The notes under the pieces: generated by a model
Told to the model about the DNA's origin: nothing
Seen by the model: the letters and a program-made list of their open reading frames with translations, nothing else
The model's database searches: none
Part shown: piece after piece, positions 8,362 to 17,624 of the stretch
Numbering within the stretch: the stretch's first letter is position 1
Layout: each line of letters begins with the position of its first letter
From: Desulfobacteraceae bacterium
GTDB lineage: Bacteria; Desulfobacterota; Desulfobacteria; Desulfobacterales; Desulfococcaceae
Direction of reading: 5' to 3'
DNA length: 35,379 bases
NCBI GenBank assembly: GCA_011390755.1
Contig: JAABRU010000062.1
Location: forward strand, 1 to 35,379
Program-made: the position numbers and the translations under genes

Positions 8362-9525
8362 ATGCACCGCCTCACTCTGTTTTCCCTGCTGCTGCTCCTG
8401 TTTTTCTGTTTCCCGCATTTTTCCTGTGCATCGGAACTGCCGCAGGAGATACACCAGGCCCTGTATGAAGCACAGGAATCACTGAAAAAAAGCAATCCCT
8501 CAAAGGCAGAGCAGATACTTACAGACTGCATCCGCAGGCATCCGGACAATATCGGGGCGCAGGTTTTTGAAATGCTGGGCAGGGCATATTATCAGCAGGG
8601 AAATCTCCGGGCCGCGTATGGGGCCTGGCAGAAAGGACTGCATCTTTCCCCCCGCTCTTTTTCCCTTTGTGTGAACCTGGGAAAAGCTGCCTATGAACAG
8701 AAAAAATACCGGGAAGCCGGAAAGCTGTTTGAAAAAGCAGCGGGTTTGGACAGGGCACAGTCCCCGGAATTTCTTTACCGGGCAGCGGTTTCTTTTTATC
8801 AGGGAAAATCTCTCCGGCAATCGGCAGATATTCTGGAAAAACTGCTGAAAAAGAAAAATCCCCATGCCCGGTGGCTGCGCCTGTATCTCTCCCTCAGTCT
8901 GGAAACGGGAAATATGAAAAAAGCCGAAAATCTTCTTGTCCGTTTTCTAAAACAGAATCCGAATGATGCACAGTCCTGGAAACTGCTGGCGCAGGTACGG
9001 ATGCAGACAGAAAATTACAACAGCGCGGCCGCCGCGCTGGAAATTGCACAGGAACTGGAAAAACCGGACAGGAAAGATCGGGAAGAACTGGCAGAACTTT
9101 ATCTTTATATCAACCTTCCCCTCCGGGCCATGCATCTCCTGGAGCAGGTTTACGGCAGCAGTCCTTCCGTAAAGCAGTGTGAAAAACTGGCCCGTATCGC
9201 GCAGCAGGCACACAGAGAAGACCGTGCCCTGCACTTTCTGGACAAAGCCATCGCGCAGCATCCTGCCCCGCAGTATTATCTGGAAAAAGGGAAAATTTTT
9301 TACCGGCAAAGGCAGTGGAATCAGGCCCTGCAGCATTTGGAAAACTGTATCCGCCTGGCTCCGGACGTATCCGCGGCCCGTCTGCTTATGGGATACTGCG
9401 CGATGGAAAAGGGGGAATATGAAAATGCGGAAAAGCATCTGAACCGGGCACTTGCAGATGAAAAATGCAGGGAGCAGGCAGACAGTGCACTGGCTTTTAT
9501 CCGGGAAATCCGCAGTGCGGAATAA
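8362..9525 (+). CDS. Secreted or periplasmic TPR-repeat protein
   Basis: The 387-residue protein begins with a signal peptide (hydrophobic about 5-20, possible cleavage near SCA-SE). The rest is tetratricopeptide helices from about residue 30 to the end, with typical A-x-x-x-Y/L and P-x-x-A patterns such as GRAYYQQGNLRAAYGAWQKG, LGKAAYEQKKYREAGKLF and GEYENAEKHLNRAL. TPR superhelices bind partner proteins. Its place 6 bp behind tonB suggests a partner of the TonB machine or of an outer-membrane receptor; TonB-TPR pairs are familiar in deltaproteobacteria (recalled, not searched). Its stop codon directly abuts the stop codon of the convergent YhdP-like gene, leaving no room for a terminator. 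Confidence 0.85.
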   Translation: MHRLTLFSLLLLLFFCFPHFSCASELPQEIHQALYEAQESLKKSNPSKAEQILTDCIRRHPDNIGAQVFEMLGRAYYQQGNLRAAYGAWQKGLHLSPRSFSLCVNLGKAAYEQKKYREAGKLFEKAAGLDRAQSPEFLYRAAVSFYQGKSLRQSADILEKLLKKKNPHARWLRLYLSLSLETGNMKKAENLLVRFLKQNPNDAQSWKLLAQVRMQTENYNSAAAALEIAQELEKPDRKDREELAELYLYINLPLRAMHLLEQVYGSSPSVKQCEKLARIAQQAHREDRALHFLDKAIAQHPAPQYYLEKGKIFYRQRQWNQALQHLENCIRLAPDVSAARLLMGYCAMEKGEYENAEKHLNRALADEKCREQADSALAFIREIRSAE

Positions 9526-12500
9526 TTATTTCTTATGCTCCCGCATATTCAGCAATTCTTCGTCCCTGTCCGAAACATCCGGGGCTTTCTGCAGCTCGAT
9601 ATGACGGAAAAGATTGCGCAGGGAACCCAGGGCCAGGGTGGAAAGGGGCTCAATGGCAGTTTCGGGATTTTTATAAGTACCGCGGATACTGTAATTGGCA
9701 GCGATAATGCCGTCTCCCACAATCATTTTGCCCAAAAAGGGGATGATTCCCACCACTTTGTTGAGCAGATTGAAAGGCACAACCAGTCCGCGGACATCTA
9801 TGCTTTCATCGGCAAAACTGATTTTTCCCGCCGCGCTCATTCCCATGCTCATTCCCTCCATCTTACCTTCTTTCAGTATCAGTTCCGGGGGACGGTATTC
9901 CAGCGCAGCGTCCAGACTGTCAAAGGCCACACCGCCGCTTTGCAGCTGTTCCAGAATACCCACAAAAGAGGCTGTGGACAGAATCTGCATGAGCAGGGGC
10001 GCGTTGATAAGGGCATAGTTCCGGATACGGATCTGCCCATCCAGGGGCTTTTCCGCAGCAAAATCACCGTGCCCCTCCAGTTCCAGCTCTCCGCCGATGA
10101 TATTGGGTGAAATATCCAGCCCCTTCAGCAGTGCCCCGGCATTATCGGAGCGGATCAGCAGTTTTTTCCCTTTTTCCGCCGGAGACAGACGCAGGGATAT
10201 TTTTTCATTTTCTGCATGAATCCCCGCCATTTCTGCGGACAGAATGCGGGAACTGTTCCATTCGGATGACATGGTCAGGGAGCGGAGGGACACACTGTTT
10301 TCCAATTGCAGATTTTCCAGCTCTGCGCTGATATTTCCGGAAAAAACAGAGGATTTCTTTTTCCGGGCTTCGGTTTTTTTTTTCTCCTTTCCGCCATTTT
10401 TTTCATGCAGGAAACGCAGCAGAGGCGCTGCATTCAGCTTTTTTCCCCGCAGCTGCGCGCGGATACTGTTCTGTTCCCCTGTATTTGTGTTTTGAAACTG
10501 CAGGGAAAAATCATTGTCTGCAAAATTCACTTTCTCAAAATGCAGTTCGGTTTCACTGCCCTGCCGGTTTTTGCGGATATCCCCTTTGCCTGAAAAGCGG
10601 ATGTCCCGGCTTTTAAACAGGAAATCCTTTATACGGATATGCCGCATTTCCCGGGATTCCGGGAATGCGGCATGGATTGTCATATCCGCGGTTTGGCCCC
10701 GGGCCTTGTGCAGTCCCATCTCTCTGATTTCAATTTCCGTATCGGTGAAATCCCCTTTCCATACAATGGCGGTATGATCCGGATAGAGACTGACAAGAGC
10801 GGAGCACGGGGCTTTTCCTTTGAGAAAGGAAAGGGGGGGAAGGCCGAAATCCGAAAGGGCTTCATTGTCCATAACCGCCTGCAGGCGGATACTGTTTTCG
10901 GGGCTGCCGGATGCGGGGAAACTGCTGTTTATATCCACACGGACAGAGGTGTTTCCGACGCGGACATTTCCCGCAGCGCGGAGTTCCTCTTTTCCGAAAC
11001 GGGCTGAAATTTCACCGCCGGACACCGATATACCGGCAATATCCGGAATCTGTATATTGCGGATATCCGCAGCACCGCTGATATCCAGCATTTCTTCGGA
11101 AAGGTCTGCGCGCAGGGGGAAAGCAAGGTGCAGACGGATGCCGGCCCTTACTTCTTTTTGTATATCGGGTATATCCGCCCCTTTGTACTGCGTGTCCAGA
11201 AATTTCCTGACCTGGAGAATATCCTGCAAAGGGCCTGTCAGTGCGGCATGGATTTCCATATCCGCGGTTTCCCGGTCAAAACCGGTGATACGGACAGTGG
11301 CATTTTCAATCTGCGAATTTCCCACCCTTCCCCCGCTGACTTCCGCATGAAGGGAATCCGCATAAAATGTGGCAATGCCGCTTCCCGCAGTCAAACGCGG
11401 CAGGGGGGGATAATAATCCAGGACAACATCTTTAAAAGGCACATGGGCTTCCACCGCAACTTTGGGCAGGTGTTTTTGGCGGAAGACATGGGGTTCCATA
11501 TTGAGACGGACAAAGGCATTGTCTATATATCCCGCGGAAAAGCGGGTGCGTATCTGCTCCCGCACAGAAGGGATAAGTTCCGGGGGCCAGCAGGCCAGGG
11601 CACGGGAAAGGGGAAGCGCGTCCACCCGGATATTGGCATCAATATGGGGATATTCTTCTTTGTGTGTGACAAAAGCCGATGCACTGATCTGCGGCCCGTC
11701 CAGATCCGCAAAAAAATTCTCCAGTTTCAGCCCCGGGGAATCAAAAAGAAGGTTTCCTTTGCCCCGGATGATTTTCACAGGAAGGGCTTCGGACAGGGTC
11801 AGGGGATTTTCCGCTTTTCCCTGCTGCCCTTCAAAAGTGAGTTCCTGATTTTCCAGTCCTGCGGAAAGCTGATCCAGGGACAGGGCATATCCGTAAAAAT
11901 CCGGAATGCGGATATTCCGGATTTCAGATGCAATCCGGTAGCGGAAATCTTCATGTTCAAAATTATTCAGGGGAAAATCAAAGGAGAGTTTTGTATCCGC
12001 ATTTCCTTCTTTTACAAAAAAACCGGGCTTTGTCCGGCCTGTCAGAGCATACGCTGCCTTCCGCAGATCCTCGGCCGGGCCCTGTGCGGCAGCCCGGATG
12101 GATATTTCCGCTTTTTCTTTTATCCAGTCAATGAGCACCCTGCCCTGATGCAGTTTTGTATCATAGACCGCGCCGCGGGAAACCGGAATTTCCACCCCGT
12201 GCGCGCTGAATCTGCCCACCCCTGATACCCCGCGCACAGCTTCCAGGGGCGGATAATAATCCAGGCGGACATCCTGAAAGGGAACCGTGGCCGCAATGGC
12301 TTCTTCCGGGAGAATACCGGTTCCGCAGTCTTCCGGGCGGAGCCGCAGACGCAGGCGGGCATTGCTGATAATACCGGCCTGAAAGTGATCGCGTATCCAT
12401 TCACGCACCGGCGGGGCAAGCGCGTAAGGCCAGTAAAGATGGGATTTTTCGGGCCGGATTCCATCCCCCCGGATATCCAGCCGGACTTCCGCCCCTTTTT

Positions 12501-13641
12501 CCCGGAAACAGATTTCCCCACTTCCTTTGAAAACCGGTTCATCCAAAGCAAGCAGAAAGGAATCCGCTTGGAAGCAGGATAAATTTTCGCTCACTTTTCC
12601 CCGGATTTCCAGTTTTTCCAGATGCAGTTTTTTTTTCCAGATACGGGAATGGAAAAAAGAACCGCCCCGGGAACGGAGTTGCGCGTTTTCAATTTCTATT
12701 ATTCCGGAATCTCCGATCCTGGCAGAAAATTTTCCCTCCAGCGGGAAGCGGCAGTCTTTGAGAAAGGAAAGGGAGGGAAAAAATGCGGACAGCATGGGCA
12801 AAGACAGGTCAAGGAATTCCGTTTCCATTTCGCTTTTATCCGGAAAGGCTTTCAAAAGGATTTTCATGCAAAACTGCCTGTCTCTGCTTTTTTCCGCGGG
12901 CATTTCCAGCGACAGATTCAGATAATTTTTTTCCGCCTCGTGCCGGAGCCGCAGTGCTGAAATTTCCATCTGTCTTCCGGCTTTTTCCAGAAAGGCATTC
13001 CGGATATCCAGTTTTTGGAAAAAGGGGAAATTTTCCGAAAATATCTGTACCTGCGATATGATTTCTTTTGCCCCCGCGGCCAGTTCGGCATTTCCTGCGG
13101 GTTCCCGCGAAACGTCCCTTTGCTCCCTGACCGTCCCGGGGGCAGGAGGGGAAAGGGGCAGCATCATCCGGGGGGAAGGGGCCCGGATGACTGCGGGCTG
13201 AATGCGTCCTCTGATGAGTTGGGAAAGGTCGAAAGTGACAAATATTTCCGGGCAGAAGAGGATTTCTTTTTCTGCGCGGTATATGCGGAGATGGGAGATT
13301 TTCAGTCCCGGAATCAGATCCCGGACAGAAGCGGATACCCGGATATCCCCGACTTCCATGCGGCAGCCCGCGGCCCTTTCCTGCAGGGCCTTTTCCATGC
13401 GTGACTTCAGAAAGGAAACAGATGGCAGATTTGTCTGTACCCATAAAAACAGTCCGGCACAGAACAGTACAGGGAGGAAGGCGCCGAAAATGAGAAAACG
13501 GAGAAAAAATCTGCGTTTTATTTTTGCACTTGCTTCTGATTTCACTTTTTTATAACACTTTGATTTCAAAACAGATTGCAGCGTTCGCAAAAATACTGCC
13601 CCGCAACCTGCCGCATTGTCAGGTTTCTCCGCTCTGCTCAT
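9526..13641 (-). CDS. YhdP-like AsmA-superfamily protein (DUF3971 / AsmA-like C-terminus)
   Basis: The product of about 1,371 residues has a basic N-terminus, one membrane segment (about 46-68) and a long beta-repeat body. Two copies of a DUF3971-like module, about 280 residues apart (about 405-475 and 686-750), share VREWIRDHF/VREQIRTRF, PFQDVRLDYYPPL/PFKDVVLDYYPPL and an AG(I/Y)I(S/D)NA motif. The C-terminus (about 1190-1340) is the AsmA-like domain with LLNKVVGIIPFLGKMIVGDG. YhdP works with TamB and YdbH in phospholipid movement to the outer membrane in E. coli; the same role is inferred here. ATG 13641 (a TTG sits just before it at 13644) overlaps the end of the upstream PATAN gene by 23 bp, so translation is probably coupled. 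It is the last gene of the four-gene operon. Confidence 0.83.
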   Translation of the reverse strand: MSRAEKPDNAAGCGAVFLRTLQSVLKSKCYKKVKSEASAKIKRRFFLRFLIFGAFLPVLFCAGLFLWVQTNLPSVSFLKSRMEKALQERAAGCRMEVGDIRVSASVRDLIPGLKISHLRIYRAEKEILFCPEIFVTFDLSQLIRGRIQPAVIRAPSPRMMLPLSPPAPGTVREQRDVSREPAGNAELAAGAKEIISQVQIFSENFPFFQKLDIRNAFLEKAGRQMEISALRLRHEAEKNYLNLSLEMPAEKSRDRQFCMKILLKAFPDKSEMETEFLDLSLPMLSAFFPSLSFLKDCRFPLEGKFSARIGDSGIIEIENAQLRSRGGSFFHSRIWKKKLHLEKLEIRGKVSENLSCFQADSFLLALDEPVFKGSGEICFREKGAEVRLDIRGDGIRPEKSHLYWPYALAPPVREWIRDHFQAGIISNARLRLRLRPEDCGTGILPEEAIAATVPFQDVRLDYYPPLEAVRGVSGVGRFSAHGVEIPVSRGAVYDTKLHQGRVLIDWIKEKAEISIRAAAQGPAEDLRKAAYALTGRTKPGFFVKEGNADTKLSFDFPLNNFEHEDFRYRIASEIRNIRIPDFYGYALSLDQLSAGLENQELTFEGQQGKAENPLTLSEALPVKIIRGKGNLLFDSPGLKLENFFADLDGPQISASAFVTHKEEYPHIDANIRVDALPLSRALACWPPELIPSVREQIRTRFSAGYIDNAFVRLNMEPHVFRQKHLPKVAVEAHVPFKDVVLDYYPPLPRLTAGSGIATFYADSLHAEVSGGRVGNSQIENATVRITGFDRETADMEIHAALTGPLQDILQVRKFLDTQYKGADIPDIQKEVRAGIRLHLAFPLRADLSEEMLDISGAADIRNIQIPDIAGISVSGGEISARFGKEELRAAGNVRVGNTSVRVDINSSFPASGSPENSIRLQAVMDNEALSDFGLPPLSFLKGKAPCSALVSLYPDHTAIVWKGDFTDTEIEIREMGLHKARGQTADMTIHAAFPESREMRHIRIKDFLFKSRDIRFSGKGDIRKNRQGSETELHFEKVNFADNDFSLQFQNTNTGEQNSIRAQLRGKKLNAAPLLRFLHEKNGGKEKKKTEARKKKSSVFSGNISAELENLQLENSVSLRSLTMSSEWNSSRILSAEMAGIHAENEKISLRLSPAEKGKKLLIRSDNAGALLKGLDISPNIIGGELELEGHGDFAAEKPLDGQIRIRNYALINAPLLMQILSTASFVGILEQLQSGGVAFDSLDAALEYRPPELILKEGKMEGMSMGMSAAGKISFADESIDVRGLVVPFNLLNKVVGIIPFLGKMIVGDGIIAANYSIRGTYKNPETAIEPLSTLALGSLRNLFRHIELQKAPDVSDRDEELLNMREHKK

Positions 13642-14719
13642 CAATACGGCGCAGACCTTCCATGAGCAGCCACATCAGATTTCCGATTTCATTTGCTTTT
13701 TTATATTCGGCAGGCAGGCCGGGAACAAAACGGAATCTCCCGTCTTTTTCTCCCAGAGCATCAAAAAATGCTTCTTTGCCGCTTTTATTATTATATTTCG
13801 CAAATACAATATCTCCGTCCCGGAAAAAGAATTTGGCAGGCCCCTGGGGAAGGGTCAAAGTCAGGATACCTGTTTTTTTATTTTCCCCCAGCACCTGAAA
13901 CAGTTCCGGGGACGGCATATCCGAAAGTTTTCCGATCATCCCCGAACGGATTTCCGCAGACAGGGTGACATTGGCTCTGGCCAGACGTTTGGAAAGCAGG
14001 CGGGCAAGGTAGATCTGCAGAGAGGGAAAACGGTTGAGCATATTCCGGAAATCCTTTCCGGGCATAAAGAGCAGCTGCATGGCTTCCAGGGCAGTTACCG
14101 TTGCCACGGCCGCCTCTCCGCTAAGCAGGCTCATCTCGCCGAATACCTCCCCCTTTCCCAGACTTGCTATCAGCACCCCGCTCTGATCCGCCACGGCCGC
14201 TTTTCCGGATACAATGATATACAGATTTTCCCCGGGTTCCCCCTGCTGCACAATGATGCTGCCTTTGGGATATTTTTTCACCTGAAGAAAGGAAAGCAGT
14301 TCCCGGATATTATGGAGATCAAGGGTTCTGAAAATGGAAAAACCCCGCAGGATTTCTGCAATATCCCTTTTTTTCCCGGCAGGAGGCGGCACATGGGGGG
14401 CTGCACTGTTTGCGCCGCAGCGTTTTTCCCGATCATATTCCAGGCGGATACTTCCGGTGCATCCGCTGCAGTTCATGACATAGGTGGGAATTTTGCTGAT
14501 GCTCTGGTATTTGATCAGGACATTGCTGATATCACCGTAGAGAATGGGGCATTCGGGTTTGCCCCGCGGGATGTCAATGATAGATGTGGTGATGAATTTG
14601 CGGTGTTCTTTGTGTTCCAGCAGCAGGGCCTTGCCGGAAAGCAGAAATTCATCACCGTATTTGTAAAAAGGGCAATTGTTTTCTTCGATAATTTTAAAAC
14701 TTACTTTCGGAATCTGCAT
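13619..14719 (-). CDS. cNMP-binding-fold / PATAN (DUF4388) protein, paralogue 1
   Basis: The 366-residue protein has three parts: an N-terminal region with CPFYKYGDEF (about 16-25) and a CSGC pair (84-87), a cyclic-nucleotide-binding fold (about 122-245, with FGEMSLLSGE), and a C-terminal PATAN/DUF4388 domain (about 260-358, GMIGKLSDMPSPELFQVL). After FGEMSLLSGE the Arg that normally binds the nucleotide phosphate is missing (AAVA instead of x-R-x-A), so cAMP or cGMP binding is doubtful. The start at 14719 is chosen because GAGGAAGAGG precedes it and the N-terminus then aligns with paralogue 2; the frame could begin 24 bp earlier. It starts 4 bp after paralogue 2 ends. PATAN domains act in regulation, including pilus-motor control in cyanobacteria. 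Confidence 0.85.
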   Translation of the reverse strand: MQIPKVSFKIIEENNCPFYKYGDEFLLSGKALLLEHKEHRKFITTSIIDIPRGKPECPILYGDISNVLIKYQSISKIPTYVMNCSGCTGSIRLEYDREKRCGANSAAPHVPPPAGKKRDIAEILRGFSIFRTLDLHNIRELLSFLQVKKYPKGSIIVQQGEPGENLYIIVSGKAAVADQSGVLIASLGKGEVFGEMSLLSGEAAVATVTALEAMQLLFMPGKDFRNMLNRFPSLQIYLARLLSKRLARANVTLSAEIRSGMIGKLSDMPSPELFQVLGENKKTGILTLTLPQGPAKFFFRDGDIVFAKYNNKSGKEAFFDALGEKDGRFRFVPGLPAEYKKANEIGNLMWLLMEGLRRIDEQSGET

Positions 14720-14723
14720 GGAT

Positions 14724-15797
14724 TTATTCCTCTTCCTCATCAATCCGCCTGAATCCGTCCATCAGCAGCCAGGTAAAATCTCCGATTTCTTCCCTTTTAC
14801 TGTCTTCCGGAGGCAGCCCGCCCATAAAACGGAATCGTCCTTCTTTTTCCCTCAGTACAGCATAAAAGGCTTGTATCCCTTCCTTATTTCCGTATACCGC
14901 CCGGACCATTTTTCCGTCCCGGAAAGCGATTTCCGAGTTTCCCCCGGGCAGAAACATGCGCAGCAGACCGCTTTTCTGGTTTACATTCAGGGTCTGAAAG
15001 AGTTCCGAGGGCGGCATTTCACTGAGATTTCCCATCATGCCGGAATCAAATTCTTCGGATCGCATGAGATTCAGTTCGGTCAGACGCCGGGAGAGCATAC
15101 GGGTAAAATACATCTGCAAAGAAGCGGAACGGTTTAACAGTCGGCGGAAATTGAATCCGTCAATATATAAAACTTTTGTGGGTTCCGAAACTTTGACAGA
15201 GGCGGTGATGGGTTCACCGGTCAGCAGACTCATTTCCCCGAACACTTCCCCTTTTCCCAGAAACGCGATGCTGATGTCATTGTGTCCGAGCACTTCCACC
15301 AGTCCGGAAACAATAATATAAAGATTTTTGCCCTTTTCCCCTTTCTGCAGAATCATTTCTCCTGGCGCGAATTTTTTCATTTTCAGCAGGGGAACAAAAT
15401 GGCGGATATCATTTTCATCCAGCACCTGAAAAAAAGAAAAACTGCCCGCAAGACTTTCAAAAACCTCCACATCCGTATCCGAAGCCGCGGGAAATTTTTC
15501 TTTTTCCCGGCTGTATTTCAGCAGCACCGAGCCTGTGCAGCCGCCGCAGCGTACCGTAAATCCCGGAACCCGGTCCACACTTTTGTATTTGATGAGTATT
15601 TCAGAAAGGTCCTCAATGATAATCCGGCAGGAGGTTTTTCCTTTGGGAATTTTGATAACCGTGGTGCTGATAAAGGTTTTATCATCTTTCTGCTCCAGCA
15701 GCAGGGCTTTGCCGGACAGGATGAAAACATCGCCGGGTTCATAAAAGGGGCATCTGTTTACTTCAGTAATTTCAAAAGCGGCTTTGGGGAAACTCAT
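14724..15797 (-). CDS. cNMP-binding-fold / PATAN (DUF4388) protein, paralogue 2
   Basis: The 357-residue protein is a clear tandem duplicate of the next gene, with the same order: CPFYEPGDVF (16-25), CGGC (84-87), cNMP-binding fold (about 113-238, FGEMSLLTGE at 186-195) and PATAN/DUF4388 (about 252-352). The phosphate-binding Arg is again absent (PITA after the GE), so both copies may use the fold as a protein-interaction or novel-ligand domain. The paired cysteines in the N-terminal part suggest metal or redox sensitivity, which is a guess. It starts 12 bp after the PilB-like gene stops, with only a weak ribosome site (GAAAGTGA), which fits translation coupled to the upstream gene. Confidence 0.84.
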   Translation of the reverse strand: MSFPKAAFEITEVNRCPFYEPGDVFILSGKALLLEQKDDKTFISTTVIKIPKGKTSCRIIIEDLSEILIKYKSVDRVPGFTVRCGGCTGSVLLKYSREKEKFPAASDTDVEVFESLAGSFSFFQVLDENDIRHFVPLLKMKKFAPGEMILQKGEKGKNLYIIVSGLVEVLGHNDISIAFLGKGEVFGEMSLLTGEPITASVKVSEPTKVLYIDGFNFRRLLNRSASLQMYFTRMLSRRLTELNLMRSEEFDSGMMGNLSEMPPSELFQTLNVNQKSGLLRMFLPGGNSEIAFRDGKMVRAVYGNKEGIQAFYAVLREKEGRFRFMGGLPPEDSKREEIGDFTWLLMDGFRRIDEEEE

Positions 15798-15809
15798 AAA
15801 AAATCACTT

Positions 15810-17624
15810 TCATAAAATATACAGGGCATCATCAAAAGCGGATATAATCTCTTTTTCCCAGCCTTCTTTCCGGGGCGGGCCGAGCATATCCGGCGGAACC
15901 GCGCGCAGGATTTCTTCCAGGGTGGTAATTTTGTTGAGAACCAGATACAGACCGTTTTCTTCCATTGTGGTCATTCCGTTTTGCCGGGCCTCTGCAAATA
16001 TTTCTCCTTCGGATGCCCGGCTGAGAATCAGCTCTTTCAGTACCGGTGTGATGTGCAGGATTTCAAAAATGCCGATCTGCCCGGCATAACCGGTTCCGCC
16101 GCATTTATCACAGCCCCGGCCATGATAAAAGTGCATTTTGGAAACCTCCATCACATCAATGTTCAGACCCGCCAGAATACGGGGTTCGGGTACATATTTT
16201 TCCAGGCAGTGGGAGCAGTTCCGGCGGACCAGACGCTGGGACAGAATACCGTTGACAGCGGAAGCGGTCATATGGGGGTTAATACCGAAACCCATCAGAT
16301 GACTGAGCGCGGAAACAGCCTGACTGCTGTAAACTGCCGAAAGCACCGCATGTCCCCGGACCGCGGACTGGAAAACCAGCCGGGCGGTTTCACTGTCCCG
16401 GATTTCACTGACCATCATCACATCCGGGTCCTGCTGCATGGCCGCGCGGAGCGCGGTATCAAAGGTGATATTCTCCCTGTGGCTGATTTGCACCTGATTG
16501 ATACCGGGAACATAATATTCAACCGGATCCTCAATGGTGATAATGCTGTTTTCATCGGAACGCATATAACGCAGGCTTGTGTACATTGTGGTGGATGTGC
16601 CGCTGCCCACCGGCCCGGTGATAAGAACAATGCCCTGGGGACGGGAAATCAGCGCGTAATAACTGCTCAGATCCTTGGGATGCATCCCCAGGCTTTCCAG
16701 GTTCCGCATTTTCTGAATTTTTTCCATAATGCGGATGACCATTTTCTCGCCGTAGACCGTCGGCATGGTGGAAACCCGGAGATCCGCAATGCGGTCACCG
16801 ATTTTCAGTGTAACACTTCCGGCCTGGGGGCGTTTGCACACACCGGTATCCATCCGGGAAATCTGTTTCAGACGGGCAAAAACTGCCGGATATGTTTCTG
16901 CCTGCACCGTACTCATATTCCGCAGCAGTCCGTCTATGCGGTAGCGGATCAGGGCATCATTCTGCCTGGGTTTGATATGAATGCTGCCGGTATTGCTTTT
17001 CAGTGCATCGGAAAGAATACGGTTTACCAGGCGGACCACTGCCGGGGACTCCGCCAGTTTCTTCAGTCCCGCCGTATCAGCTCCGGGCCTGTCATCTTCC
17101 TCCAGCACTTCAACCTGCTCCGATTTCAGGGGCTCCCCGGAAAAAGAAATATCTTCGGGGCTGCCAAAGCGTTTTTTCATAAAGCGGTCAATGGCTGAGG
17201 AAAAGGCAATCACCGGTTTTACAGCACAGCCGGTCATAAACTCAATGTCATTGATCGTGGGGTTGTCCAGCGGATTGGTCATGGCAATTTTCAGACTGTT
17301 TCTGTTTTTTTCCAGGGGGACAACCTGGTATTTGATCAGAAAATCCGGAGGAAACATTCCGAGCATCTCATCGGATATTTTTATTTTTCTCAAATCAATG
17401 CTGGGGAATCCCAATTGTTTGGACAGGGCACCGACCATATTTTCTTCTGAAACCAGGCCGGTTTCCACCAGAATGCTGCCGATGCGTTTTCCGGTGACAG
17501 ACTGCTTCTGCAGTGCCATTTTCAGCTGATCCCCGTTAATGAGTCCGGCTTCCATCAGAATATTGCCGATCATTTTTCTTTTCTGCGTTTCCGGCGCAGG
17601 ACTACTGAATTTTTCTTTGTTCAT
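15810..17624 (-). CDS. PilB/GspE-family protein with MshEN domain and degenerate ATPase core
   Basis: The 604-residue product has two N-terminal MshEN motifs (about 18-41 and 47-70), close to the known c-di-GMP-binding pattern (x-I-G-x-x-L-x3-G-x6-L-x3-L-x2-Q), then a secretion-ATPase fold. Key ATPase residues are changed: the Asp box reads SIHIKP (214-219) where DIHIEP is usual; Walker A reads GPVGSGTSTT (337-346), with Thr343 replacing the catalytic Lys; Walker B reads MMVSEIRD; the His box reads SAVYSSQA (usual STLHTNDA). The four zinc-binding cysteines (470, 473, 505, 508) are kept. I infer a c-di-GMP-responsive pseudo-ATPase. The ATG at 17624 is chosen for GGAGG just upstream. It is the first gene of an operon with two PATAN proteins and a YhdP-like protein. 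No pilin, PilC or secretin gene is nearby. Confidence 0.88.
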   Translation of the reverse strand: MNKEKFSSPAPETQKRKMIGNILMEAGLINGDQLKMALQKQSVTGKRIGSILVETGLVSEENMVGALSKQLGFPSIDLRKIKISDEMLGMFPPDFLIKYQVVPLEKNRNSLKIAMTNPLDNPTINDIEFMTGCAVKPVIAFSSAIDRFMKKRFGSPEDISFSGEPLKSEQVEVLEEDDRPGADTAGLKKLAESPAVVRLVNRILSDALKSNTGSIHIKPRQNDALIRYRIDGLLRNMSTVQAETYPAVFARLKQISRMDTGVCKRPQAGSVTLKIGDRIADLRVSTMPTVYGEKMVIRIMEKIQKMRNLESLGMHPKDLSSYYALISRPQGIVLITGPVGSGTSTTMYTSLRYMRSDENSIITIEDPVEYYVPGINQVQISHRENITFDTALRAAMQQDPDVMMVSEIRDSETARLVFQSAVRGHAVLSAVYSSQAVSALSHLMGFGINPHMTASAVNGILSQRLVRRNCSHCLEKYVPEPRILAGLNIDVMEVSKMHFYHGRGCDKCGGTGYAGQIGIFEILHITPVLKELILSRASEGEIFAEARQNGMTTMEENGLYLVLNKITTLEEILRAVPPDMLGPPRKEGWEKEIISAFDDALYIL

